From Peltaster fructicola (taxonomy: Eukaryota > Ascomycota > Dothideomycetes), in the NCBI GenBank assembly GCA_001592805.2, contig CP051139.1, forward strand, positions 2,914,001-2,978,000: 64,000 nucleotides of DNA. The letters are read 5' to 3'. The notes under the pieces were generated by a model that saw only the letters and a program-made list of their open reading frames with translations, made no database searches and was not told the DNA's origin. Shown one piece after another: positions 11,253-21,655 of this stretch; position 1 is the stretch's first letter; each line of letters begins with the position of its first letter. The translations under genes and the position numbers were made by a program.

Positions 11253-11921
11253 TCAGTACTGTATTCTTTTCCCTCCATGGTCATCTTGTATGCTGCTCAA
11301 TGGACGTTTCGAGGTCGTCTGCTGTGGTGTCTCCGAGCTCTGAGAAGCGTTGGCTATTTGCTCAGCGAACATTCTCTGCCAATGCGACTCGTCGAATCCA
11401 TCCATCAATTGTGTGAATTGCGGTCCAGCCTGAACCCAACCTTTGATACCTCCTTCGAGCACCATTACCTGCATATCGTTGTCTCCTGCAACCTCACGGA
11501 CATGCTCAAGGAACCATGATGCACAGCGAGGACCGCGGCCCTGTGACGAGCCTGAGAGGATTAGACACTTGCAAGACAAGAGAAAGTCGACAAACCACAT
11601 GTGAACACTACCCATTCCATGCCAGCCTTGTAGGCAAGCTCGTAGCTGTTCGAAAATTCAGCCTGAGGCTCCAGCTCTATTGATGGAATGAGACCAGATC
11701 ATTACTTACAGCATGCCTCGATTCCACCAGAGACCTTGCGCTGGGATGTTGAGACTGCCACGGATAGATCCACCCTCGTAGTCAGTGCGTCGAACATCAA
11801 TGATCAGCATACTGGCTATCCTCATTGACAGCACCATGAATGCTCGTCGTTGAGGCATGACCTCAGCAGTGAGCCGAGGCGCTGGGAAGGCATCATACCA
11901 TGCCGCCTGCTGGTCCGCCAT
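11253..11921 (-). CDS. Rhodanese-domain phosphatase/arsenate reductase (Ych1-like)
   Basis: Three exons: 11921-11710, 11645-11596, 11551-11253 (186 aa), with introns of 64 and 44 nt. The single rhodanese domain has IIDVRRTDYEGGSIRGSLN, then after splicing the catalytic loop CGSSQGR, a CX5R signature like that of Cdc25 and yeast Ych1/Acr2 rather than a sulfurtransferase. EGGIKGWVQAG closes the domain. A Ser/Gln/basic tail of about 40 residues follows. Family members act as phosphatases or arsenate reductases; the substrate here is unknown. An in-frame ATG at 11969 would add 16 residues. Divergent from the MATE gene at 12180. Confidence 0.85.
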
Positions 11922-12179
11922 GTCTGATTGCTGGTTATCTTTGTCGAGATGATGCTGCTCCTTCGACACAAAGAAAGCGATGTAACACTAGTCCCACGTT
12001 AGTCTGTGCACGCTTATGGTTGCCATACAGGGCAACTGGGGGTCTCGTCAAGTCTTCAGGGTCTAAGATTTTTCGCAGCTACTTTGATGACCACATCTGC
12101 CATGCTATAGATGGCGGCTTTCCCTGCTCAGGTAGGTTGGGCAAGTATCACTTTTTAGTTCGCATCATGCTCTGCTACC

Positions 12180-14093
12180 ATGCCTACCAATCCTAAGACC
12201 ATTCCGCCTGCAACAGGGACTATCACAGCATTACCAGTAGTTAGTCGCTCGCTTGGCTCATCATGGACCGAGACTGCTACTATCTCACGAGAAGCGGTTG
12301 AGAGGGACTTCGAGGATGTTGACGAAGACAACGACAATGACTCCGAAGACGTCGACGAATCTGATGCATCTCTCTTGTCGTCGTCAGCACCAGCACATAC
12401 GAATCATGTTCCATCGCTTTATCGCAGACCAAGCTACGTAGCTGCAGGTCGTCGACGAGCACCCTACCTAGTCGGTGCAGACAGGCTCAGTAAAGAGGAG
12501 TGGAAACAAGCGATCGAAGAGGAGAGGAGTCTGTTGCGAGACAACAACCTGATACCACCGAAGCACAATGAGAGTCGGAACAGCTTGTTCAGAGTCATTT
12601 CAATCCCACGGTCCAGTGTCGATGTCGAGGCGTCAGAGACAGCGCCGTTGCTTAGTGACCGAAATCAGCCATATGGCGGACAAGCAGATGCGAACACCGT
12701 CTCGCAGAAATGGGATGAAGCAGTAAGAGAGGGCAAGATCCACACCTCGTGGCAAAGAGAGGCCAAAGTACTTGTCGGTTACTCCCTACCATTGATGGCT
12801 ACATTCCTGTTACAGTATTCACTCACTGTCGCGTCCATCTTCGCACTTGGGCATCTAGGCACAACTGAGCTTGCGGCCGCAAGTCTGGCGTCCATGACAG
12901 CTAATATATCAGGCTACGCGATCTACCAGGGACTGACCACATCACTCGACACGCTGTGTGCCCAGGCGTTTGGCAGTGGCAGAAAGAAGCTCGTAGGTCT
13001 GCAGATGCAGCGTGCAGTGGCCTTCTTGATGGTTGTCACCGTGCCTATCGCTATAGTATGGCTGCTCGCTGACAAGATCTTGATCGCTCTGGTGCCGGAA
13101 GAAGAGGTTGCCGCTTTGGCAGGCCTGTATCTCAAGGTTATCCTCGCCGGTGCTCCAGGCTATGCTATGTTTGAGGCTGGCAAACGGTATGTTCAAGCAC
13201 AAGGTTTGTTCTCTGCGAGCCTGTATGTGCTGCTCGTGCTGTCGCCGCTCAATGCCTTTATGAACTGGTTCTTCGTCTGGCACCTTCACTGGGGATTCAT
13301 CGGAGCGCCAATCGCAGTTGCTATCACTGACAATCTTCTTCCCGTGGGATTATTCCTTTACGTTCGTTTCTGCAGCAAGAAAGGCATGCAATGCTGGAAT
13401 GGTTTCACCTGGAAAGCATGGCAGAACTGGAGTCCAATGGTCCGACTAGCCCTGCCAGGCCTGATCATGGTCGAAGCAGAAGTGCTCGCATTCGAGATCT
13501 TGACGTTCGCTGCTTCCTACTTCGGCGTTGAGGTCTTGGCTGCGCAAAGTGTACTGGCTACACTCACAAGCATCACTTGGCAGATCCCGTTCCCACTATC
13601 GATTGCGGCGAGCACAAGAGTTGCGAATCTGATTGGAGCAACACTAGCAGATGCTGCAAAGGTCACCACGAAGGTTGCATTCTTCTTTGCTGTGGTTATT
13701 GGCTTGCTCAACGTCACGATACTGAGTTCTCTCAAGGACTACATACCTCGTCTCTTCACGAGCGACCCTGTCGTGATTCAGATCACATCCGATATCCTGC
13801 CGTTGTGTGCAGCATTCCAGCTTTTCGACGCACTTGCAGCATTGTGCAATGGAACATTGCGTGGTCTTGGTCGCCAGCACTTCGGCGGCTATGTTCAACT
13901 CTTCTGCTACTACGCTGTCGCCATGCCCATCAGCATGGGCACAGGCTTTGGCCTTGGTTGGGAGCTTTGGGGCTTGTGGAGCGGTGTCGCTATTGCACTT
14001 GGCCTGGTGGCACTGATCGAGTTTGTCTACCTCGCGCGTACTGATTGGAATCGAAGCGTGGACGAGGCACAGCAGCGGAACGCCACGACTTGA
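12180..14093 (+). CDS. MATE family efflux transporter
   Basis: Single exon, 637 aa. The first 190 residues are hydrophilic and acidic, probably cytosolic (DVDEDNDNDSEDVDESD). The rest alternates hydrophobic segments consistent with 12 membrane helices in two six-helix halves. The start of the pore domain (VLVGYSLPLMATFLLQYSLT), the AQAFGSG motif and FAASYFGVEVLAAQSVLATL are family hallmarks. Members exchange H+ or Na+ for drugs, organic cations or metabolites at the plasma or vacuolar membrane. It resembles the yeast Erc1 group; the substrate cannot be inferred. No frame disruptions are seen. Confidence 0.94.
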   Translation: MPTNPKTIPPATGTITALPVVSRSLGSSWTETATISREAVERDFEDVDEDNDNDSEDVDESDASLLSSSAPAHTNHVPSLYRRPSYVAAGRRRAPYLVGADRLSKEEWKQAIEEERSLLRDNNLIPPKHNESRNSLFRVISIPRSSVDVEASETAPLLSDRNQPYGGQADANTVSQKWDEAVREGKIHTSWQREAKVLVGYSLPLMATFLLQYSLTVASIFALGHLGTTELAAASLASMTANISGYAIYQGLTTSLDTLCAQAFGSGRKKLVGLQMQRAVAFLMVVTVPIAIVWLLADKILIALVPEEEVAALAGLYLKVILAGAPGYAMFEAGKRYVQAQGLFSASLYVLLVLSPLNAFMNWFFVWHLHWGFIGAPIAVAITDNLLPVGLFLYVRFCSKKGMQCWNGFTWKAWQNWSPMVRLALPGLIMVEAEVLAFEILTFAASYFGVEVLAAQSVLATLTSITWQIPFPLSIAASTRVANLIGATLADAAKVTTKVAFFFAVVIGLLNVTILSSLKDYIPRLFTSDPVVIQITSDILPLCAAFQLFDALAALCNGTLRGLGRQHFGGYVQLFCYYAVAMPISMGTGFGLGWELWGLWSGVAIALGLVALIEFVYLARTDWNRSVDEAQQRNATT

Positions 14094-14259
14094 CGAATGA
14101 CTGCCTCTGGGTTGTCTCATTAATCATGTACAAACCTTACACCTAAACATGCATCCCTGACTCCATCCAAATGCAGTATTGAAGCCAACCATCTGTGACG
14201 CTCGCGCTGTGAGCCTGTTTGTTCTCATGCCTCGGTCATCTCGGTTCGTATCTGCATGG

Positions 14260-14748
14260 TTACTGTGCTGCTGCCTGGCCGTTGATCGGACGTCTGCTTG
14301 CTGTCAGGTTGTGTCATTGTCGTCTCTGGGGCCCAATACTTACTTGAACAGGAGGATGTGTGGCTCTGGCTCGTGGACCTCGTAGTGCTCCCATCCTAGA
14401 CTCTTCGCCGTGTCAACTTACACCCCTGCTGATCTCGATGCTCTTACCTGTGTGATTCCCAGACCTCGCCATTCGTCTTCCCACAGTAGTTTGAGAGTGC
14501 CTCTTCCGTCAAAGTAGTCCTTGGGTATCATCTTGAGCATCTGCTTCGGTAGCTGCACGTGTCGGTACTCATATTCGTCGTCGTTATATCTGGACACAGT
14601 CAGCATAGCCTTTTGACAACATGGATCATGCATACCGCGAAGAGTAGTGGATGGACTCCACGAACTCGTCTAATTTGTCCCGCTCTGAGTCTGTGAGTAG
14701 GCGAGCCTTCTTGTTCCGACGAGTCATGTCGATGTCCATATTTGCCAT
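14260..14748 (-). CDS. CKS1: Cyclin-dependent kinase regulatory subunit
   Basis: Four exons: 14748-14636, 14589-14448, 14402-14344, 14293-14260 (115 aa), with introns of 46, 45 and 50 nt. The CKS fold is clear: [66 protein letters not shown]. The phosphate-binding Arg, Trp and His residues and the HxPEPH hinge are all present. It binds CDK1 and guides multisite phosphorylation in the cell cycle. The last intron creates [11 protein letters not shown]; reading through would stop right after the Lys, so splicing is strongly supported. The in-frame ATG at 14835 would add 29 residues. Confidence 0.95.
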
Positions 14749-15332
14749 GCTGGGCGATGTGTGTCCTCGCTGTTGCTTGCCACGAGCAGCGTGTGTTCTC
14801 AGGGCCACCCAGTCTCGTACGGCAAAGGTCTTCAAATGCTTGTGTAGAGACTAATGCCGAATATGCGCGCTAATGTCTTCACCGCGTCGTAAAGGATCTA
14901 GGAGTGGAGCCCGCAGCTTTATAGCGTATCGTAGATGTTTGTCGCGCCTCTGTACTGGTTGTCAGCCTTCTGTGATCTCGCGGTACAGTATGGCGAGGGG
15001 TCAAAGGCGGGATCGAGGTTGTCCAGTTTTCGTGACAGAGAAGTTCAGGTAAACAAAGCTGGAGGATCATCCCACTTTTGTCGATGATGGCACGTGCGTA
15101 CCTGCTTATAATGGGTTACGTCAACCTCAATCGCGTACAGATGTATCGATATCTCCAGCATGCTGTTCTTATAGCGTGATTTAGGCCCGCGGATCTACAC
15201 GAGGCTCGAGACTGATGCGTTCTCGAACGCGTCTCAGCATGGCAACACATCGCAAAGATAATGGTTTGCGATGCCTCACATATTCGACAAGAGTATACAC
15301 ACATACCTCGTTCATCATGTCTCCTCGACAGC
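14749..15332. other. Intergenic region upstream of CKS1
   Basis: 584 bp between two leftward genes. No coding exon, tRNA box or repeat was recognised. It holds the CKS1 promoter and the 3' UTR of AAR2. Confidence 0.4.
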
Positions 15333-16694
15333 TCAATACCGCTCGTCAAGATCTTCAATATCGTCAACGAGATCCTCGCTGATGTCGCTCTCGTCGTCAT
15401 CGCCTTCTGAAGCAGGTCCATCGGCCATGTCGACCTCCGATCGCTTCGGGAGCACATCTGCATCATGTATACCACTCGCCTCAAGCTTCGCAACAAGATT
15501 TGGTTGCTCTCCAGGATACAGCATGCTCACCTGCTCGGCGGACAACGCCACGACCTGTGGTGCATACTCTCCAGTCTCGTCGTCCTCGTCAAACTCAGTA
15601 GTATCCATGCGGACCTGCTCGCCATCGTCGAGCTCGAGGATACCACTCTTGGCGAAAGAGCCGCCAAATTGCCAGCCGTACTCATCCCGAAGAAAAGCCT
15701 CCAGGTCATCCAGCTCATCAATGACGTCTTGGCCATCTAGAGATTGCTGCTCCAGCACGCCCTTGCGAAAGCGTACAAGCAGAGACTTCAGCAATGATCC
15801 ACCCTCATCAGCCATGTCAATAAGACCACCTTCGGCATCTTTGATGTGTAGCAGTTGCAGACGAAGCGCAGCAATGAATCGCACGTAGAAGTCGACTCTG
15901 GAATGTACTGCTGCTTTGCATGTGAGGACCAATGTTAGGATTCGCTTCCATTGCTCGAAACAAGACCAGTTATTGAGCGTCAGTGTCATGAGGAAGCAGA
16001 ACTGGAGCTCTCCGATTAATTCATCAACAGTGTCTGTCATGCTGATGATATGGTCAAGAGCCCATGAACGATCCATCGCCGCATCGGTGCGCTCTCTGCC
16101 AGTAGCACCTTCACGCCATGTTTGCTTCAGGTCTATAGGCAAGAGACCTAGCTCAGCCAAGCCTGCTGCACTGAAGTCCTCATGCTTAATGCCAGGAATT
16201 TGGTCTGTGTCCTTGAGAGCTGAGCTTGCACTTGTCAAACTCCAGTGATTCGAGTCTCCCTTTGTGATGCGTGAAAGTAAGGCGGCACCGATAGCTGAAG
16301 TCAAAAGATTCCATTCGTTGCCTTGTGCTTCTTCCTCATTGTCGTCATTTGCTGACTGTCGATATGGTGCGAGGCCCTCGCGCCAGAACTCACCAAGATT
16401 TGCTCTCCACCTCAACAACTCTGCAGGATCGAGTTCTGCAGCCAGAGCATCTTCGTCCACCCTCCACCTGCTCACAAAGAGCTGGGATTTGTCATTCGAC
16501 TCAACCTTGAACCACAAGCCATGACGGACTGAGAAGGTGTTGCTTGCACCGATGAAGACGAAGTGATACCCCGGCAGTAGATTCTTCACACCTCGAAAGC
16601 GTGGCGCAACTGTGAATGATAGAAGGTCGATACCTGCGAGCGACTCCGGTGGCAGGTCGAGGAGCAGGACAGCAGGCGTTCTTTCAGACTGCAT
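15333..16694 (-). CDS. AAR2: AAR2 splicing factor (U5 snRNP assembly)
   Basis: Single exon, 453 aa from ATG 16694. The N-terminus (LLLDLPPESLAGIDLLSFT, then PGYHFVFIGASNTFSVRHG) is the beta domain typical of AAR2. The helical domain has DELIGELQFCFLMTLTLNNW and SCFEQWKRILTLVLTCK. The C-terminus is acidic (SEGDDDESDISEDLVDDI). AAR2 holds Prp8 during cytoplasmic U5 snRNP maturation and is released on phosphorylation, before Brr2 joins. Length and domain order match the family. No broken frame. Confidence 0.93.
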   Translation of the reverse strand: MQSERTPAVLLLDLPPESLAGIDLLSFTVAPRFRGVKNLLPGYHFVFIGASNTFSVRHGLWFKVESNDKSQLFVSRWRVDEDALAAELDPAELLRWRANLGEFWREGLAPYRQSANDDNEEEAQGNEWNLLTSAIGAALLSRITKGDSNHWSLTSASSALKDTDQIPGIKHEDFSAAGLAELGLLPIDLKQTWREGATGRERTDAAMDRSWALDHIISMTDTVDELIGELQFCFLMTLTLNNWSCFEQWKRILTLVLTCKAAVHSRVDFYVRFIAALRLQLLHIKDAEGGLIDMADEGGSLLKSLLVRFRKGVLEQQSLDGQDVIDELDDLEAFLRDEYGWQFGGSFAKSGILELDDGEQVRMDTTEFDEDDETGEYAPQVVALSAEQVSMLYPGEQPNLVAKLEASGIHDADVLPKRSEVDMADGPASEGDDDESDISEDLVDDIEDLDERY

Positions 16695-16851
16695 AGGTGT
16701 TGTGGCAATGGAGTTGTGGATCAAAGCTAACTACGACTTTACCTGATCATGTAGAGGTCACGAAATACGACGAAAGCCACGCGAACATAAAGTACGCATT
16801 ACTCCAAGGAGAATTCATCATGCCACTATTGCGATTTCATGGTCGCAGTCT

Positions 16852-19800
16852 TCATACAGTGGTGCTCTTTTGATTGCTTTCGACCACACCGTCTCCAGGA
16901 GGTGCTGTAACATCATCCGTTGTTCGCGCGTCAGGCTCAGCCGATCGCTCAAACTCTTGAGGTTCTTTCTCTGCTAGATTGACTGCCAAGAACGACTTCG
17001 GCAGCTTGACAGTATGGAATTTGGCCCTTAAAGTATCGATCACTTCCTTCCAAGGCGCATGTGCCGTCAAGCTCCGTCTCGGTGCAAACCCTATGCAGTG
17101 CTTGCTGTCCAGCTGCACGTCGAGTGGATCGTAGGTGTGACAACCAGGACTGAGGGTGATACGGATCGAGTAGTTGAAGTTTGTGTCAGGATTCTCCGGG
17201 TCAATGTCTGCAACATTGTTCTCCGATTCGTACAATTCGAAGCCGATCTGAGAGAGATAGTCCAGCTCCGGGATGGCATTGCGAGCGATCTTCGTCTGGA
17301 TACCGCCTTCTAGGATGCAGTTCAGTAGAGTATAGATATGGGATTCTTTGGTGAAGTAGATGAAGGATTTCGCAAATTCGGACGATTGCACTGTAAATGT
17401 TAGTGAAGCTTTTCCAACGCAGACAGCAACTCACCTTCTTCTAGATCCTTGACGATCTCCTTGAGTAGTGGCAGACTCGTGAGGAGACCGATCTCCAACT
17501 TCTCGGCGTCAGTGATGCCATACTCCTGCGGTCCAATATAGTCGAAGAGGATCTTGCTAAGTGTGTACATCTGATTGAGCTTCTCCAACCTGACGTCGTG
17601 CTTCGCCTTTGACTCTGACATCTCGGGAGAGGAGCTGCCTTCGAACAGCTTAAAGTATGACTGAGGATGTGAGCGTGCAGACGAGAGGGAGTGTCTTGGT
17701 GCCGCCGTGTCCATTGACCTACGACGGAAACCCATACGCTGTGATATTGTGATCTTCTCTGCGGTCGGTGGTGTGTCGTTCTCCTTTGGTGCTTCATCCT
17801 GCTGATGACTTTGCTCGAACTGCGTACGAGCTTCCTGGCTCTCGGTACGCTCTAACGAGGGAACGCTATCTTTCCCAAGCTCCTCTTCTTCGGCCAGCAT
17901 CTTCCTTGACGGTGTGAAAACCCACTCGAGGAACTGCTTGTTGTGGAGAGCATCGAATTTCATCGTATCGTACAGCTCACTGATCTTGCCAGGATCGACC
18001 TTCTCAGGATCGGTGAATTCGTTGAACAATTTCTCCCATCGCTCTCTGAACAACTCAGCATCTTCGCCTGTACACCATCTAGCTTGCACCGACGAGGCTG
18101 AACTGGAAGTTGTGCCTGCTGAAGAAGAAGTGATATCAACCTGCGAGGGATTCTTGATTTTCTCCAGCGAGTTGACCGCCTCCGAGGACTGTACCTGCTG
18201 GAAGTTGTAGCGCATAACTCTGCGATGGAACTTCATGAGGTCGACCACGTCTCTGACAACCAGATATGGCTCAGGAGTGCCATCTTTTGGCCATGCGAAC
18301 TGCTGTGGCGCTTGGTGACCCTTACGTAACAAGCCTTTGAGCTTCTTCTTGACCTTGTCCATCTCATCCTTGGCAGCATTGCTGTCGTCTAGCAGATCCT
18401 TGCGAACATGTATAGCCTCGTTACCGATCTCTTTCTCATTGAGAAAAGCTCCAGCGAAGATATGCGCGGACGTAGTCACTCGTCGTTCTGATGAGGTGAA
18501 GATTGACACATCGCTCAGTACTTCTCGATTCATGAGCAGAAGATCGTTGCGCATATTCTCGCCCAGATCTGCAGCCTGGTACCTAGCCGAATGAGTAGGC
18601 TCACCTCCCCATTTTATCACAAGCTGTAGCTTATCGAGCACAAGATGCTCTTCTGCCGCTGTCGTCCTGGACATGGTGATCTCGCCAACAGAATCGCTTC
18701 TGTGGGTCGACTTTTCGACTTCAGGCTTGTCGACAGTCAGAGTAGGTGTCTCGGTGGCTTCCTTGGTCTCGGGTTTGTCTTTCTTGTCCTTTGGCTTCTT
18801 GAACATTGGCTTGATTTGTACTTTGGTGCCAGGCCAGCTACCTTTCTTGGCGAGGGCATTGCTGAGAGTCTTGAGCTTAGCATGGTCTTCCAGACCTTCT
18901 GTGAGAGCCTGTTGTACTGCATCTTGGACACTTCGGAGAGCAGCCTCGCCAGTCAGAAGCACTTCTTCTTGATGTCCTTTCAATAGGTTGACGAATGGCG
19001 TGGTATGGAAGGTGAACTTGAACTTCTGCTTGGGAGTGCGATCGGCATGTCGGATGACGGCGACCATACCCTTCAGCTTCCACTGACCTTTTGACGCAGG
19101 AGCAGGAATTGAGCTTGGCGCTTCCGAGATTTGATCATGACTGACTGAAGACAGGATCGTGTCAGTATGAAGTGGTGAGAGCACTGCAGGAGGTGGTAGC
19201 ACTTCATCCGTCGAGCGAGGTAGTGTAGGTGCTCTGTTTATGCCTGATACACGCTCCATAGTTGGTGGCGATGAGAGCATGACTCCGTCGGAGCCACTAT
19301 GGCTTCTGTGCTCTCCTCTATGGCCATGCACAATGTTATCGCGCAGCTGAGAGATGCTTCGACTTCTGAAGACACCTTTGAGAACGTTCCGGTGATTGCC
19401 ATCCTTGTCACGGCCGAAGGTCGACTTGCGACCAACACCCTGCTCAGGCACTGGCGCAGGTGGAAAGGTCCTGCTTTCACCTTCGTCCATTTCTGTCGGT
19501 GTTTCACTGCCACGATCTTGCAGCCACTTGGACTTCTCCCGGATGAACATCGTTCTCATTATGCTTGCACACTTATCATAGTAGTCGTTGTTGTCCTTGA
19601 CAAAGCTCCATCCATTGACGTCGATCACAAAGCTCTTGTCCTCAACTCGCAACAAGTCGAAACCACAAACTTGTTGTCCGAAGCCTCGAGCTATCTTGGC
19701 GGCCATAGTTTGCTCAACCCGAGTCAGAGACGTTACATAACGGATCTCCTTGCCATTGGGATTACGCTTGACCACGCCATCCACGACTGGTGACTTGCGT

Positions 19801-21377
19801 GTCTCTGCATGGCAGAAGTCTGGACCGACAGTGTATGCCTTGACATCTTCGGCATTCTCGACCTTTAGGAATTGCTCATACACGTAGGAACTGTCCGGTT
19901 CTGTCATGACTCGTGGTACCGTGAGCGAATCGTCCTTCTCCGAACTCTTGTTGTTGATCTTCCTGAAAAGCCTACGACCACCGCCGCCTTGTGACTTCGG
20001 GTAGTATATGTAGATGTTGTGGTCCTCTCCGCTGACAGGCTTCTCAACGAAAGGTTTCGTAAGGCGTTGTCCATCAACGACGATAGTGTCGTCATCGTCC
20101 TCCATAGTGATTGTCTTCGGAGCTGGTGCACCACCACCTCTGCCATCTTCGGACCCTTGCAGTTGTATGCTGGTCAGTTCTCGGACTCTCTCAGCTATCT
20201 CTGCACTGAGAAACACTGGGCCACCGTCACGGTTAACTGTGATTCTTTGGGGTGTCGGTACACCCAGCTTATCCAGGATCATCAAACAAATGCGTCGATC
20301 CCAGAGTATGGTCTGCATGAGCAGGTCGTTCACGCAATATGGTTTGCGGAGCTTCACATAAGCAATCGCTTTCTCCAGAGGGAAGCCGTCACTGAAGAAA
20401 CTGATCAAGAAGTCACAAACGGGCCAGTCTTCCACATTCTCGTCCAGAATCACCTTGTCGCCGAAGATGATCACATCAAATTCGCCGTCACGGCTGATCA
20501 GGCGATTCAGTATGTTTCGAGAGGGCTTTGACCGGGCTTTAGAATCGAGAGCGCATATGCCTATAGTGCCAACGCGATTAGCCTTGGCCTCCTCGTGATT
20601 TGATCGATCTGCTGAGGGAGAGGCTGATGTTGTGATACTGCCAGAGACTCGTCTAGAGTTGCCAGGGGTGCGGCTGCGCAATGATCGGCCCTGACGAGTG
20701 GAATTCATCGGGCCAGGTTGTGCAGGCGAAGATGGTGATGTAGATGAGGTCGATCGATCGCCAGCAGACTGCTCATTCAAGTGACCTGTCAGAGCAGGCG
20801 ACAGCGAGCCATTCTGAGATGCAGTAGTGACGTTCAGATTCTGCGTGGCAGTAGTTGCCTTGTCATTGGCATCAGCATCAGATCCACCTGCCACCGAGCT
20901 GGGACCGCTTCTTGCTGCGTTTTTAGCCAAGCCGAAGATTCCAGAACCGTAATTATACAGTGAAGAGAAGCTCATCCTATTAGCGTCGAGGTCGGACACA
21001 GACTGCCGTATGGCTTCATCGTCAGGAGATGTGGGATTGCTGGTGATGTTTCGGCTTGCACTTCTGAGCGCAGATGTGCTCTCACTTCTAGTGGGTCCAA
21101 CATCGGGTGACAACGTGCTCCCTTCTGGTACGCTCGCAGCCAGCAAGGACTCATGATTTCGAGACGACCGCCGAGAAAAGGTATGCTGTCGAAGTACTGG
21201 GCCAGACGGAGGAGGCATCGAGAGACTCGCTCGGTCTGTGTCGCCATTACTCATGTCTGGCTCTGGATGTCTAGCCTTCCTGCTTAGAGAAGCGTAACTA
21301 GAAGCTGCCGATAAATGATGTGTGCTTGAAGTTGACTGGACAGAGTCGCGTGATTTTGTTCTCTCAAGCGTCTCCAT
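16852..21377 (-). CDS. VIP1: Inositol hexakisphosphate/diphosphoinositol-pentakisphosphate kinase
   Basis: Two exons, 21377-17435 and 17390-16852 (1493 aa), with a 44-nt intron near the 3' end. A Ser-rich N-terminal extension of about 260 residues precedes the ATP-grasp kinase domain (GTIGICALDSKARSKPSRN, FDVIIFGDKVILDE, PVCDFLISFFSDGFPLEKAI). A second, histidine-acid-phosphatase-like domain begins MVAVIRHADRTPKQKFKF and ends in the terminal exon. The enzyme makes 1-pyrophosphate inositol phosphates; the phosphatase-like half can remove them. In fission yeast the homologue Asp1 affects polarity, microtubules and phosphate signalling. The open frame extends upstream past 21377, but this ATG (METLERTKSRDS) fits best because 278 bp then separate it from UTP21. 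Confidence 0.95.
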
Positions 21378-21655
21378 ACTGACGCATGAGGAGCATGCAG
21401 CGACTGCCGTATGATGTAAGCTGTGCAGACATGCAAGGATCCAATCTAAGGAGTCTCCCAATCGTCGACTGTAAGGATCAAGAGATCGCTTGCGGAGTGA
21501 GAGAAGTGTGTACCTCACTTTGCTTGTTGCGATTGACAAAGGCCCCTCCAACCAAGATGCACACATTTTCATGTGACGTACTTTTTGTGGGCCACTTCAG
21601 CCCTACAGCTCGAATTTATTATCAAACTTTATTTGCAAGAAAGCACCAGTCAAGC
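21378..21655. promoter_or_regulatory. Divergent promoter VIP1/UTP21
   Basis: 278 bp between the two divergent starts, likely a shared promoter. It lies inside open frames on both strands, so longer N-termini cannot be formally excluded. Confidence 0.5.

Noticed and set aside
15271-15888. 205-codon Ser-rich plus-strand frame
   Set aside because: Antisense to the acidic C-terminal end of AAR2; Ser/Arg bias arises from the complementary Asp/Glu codons.
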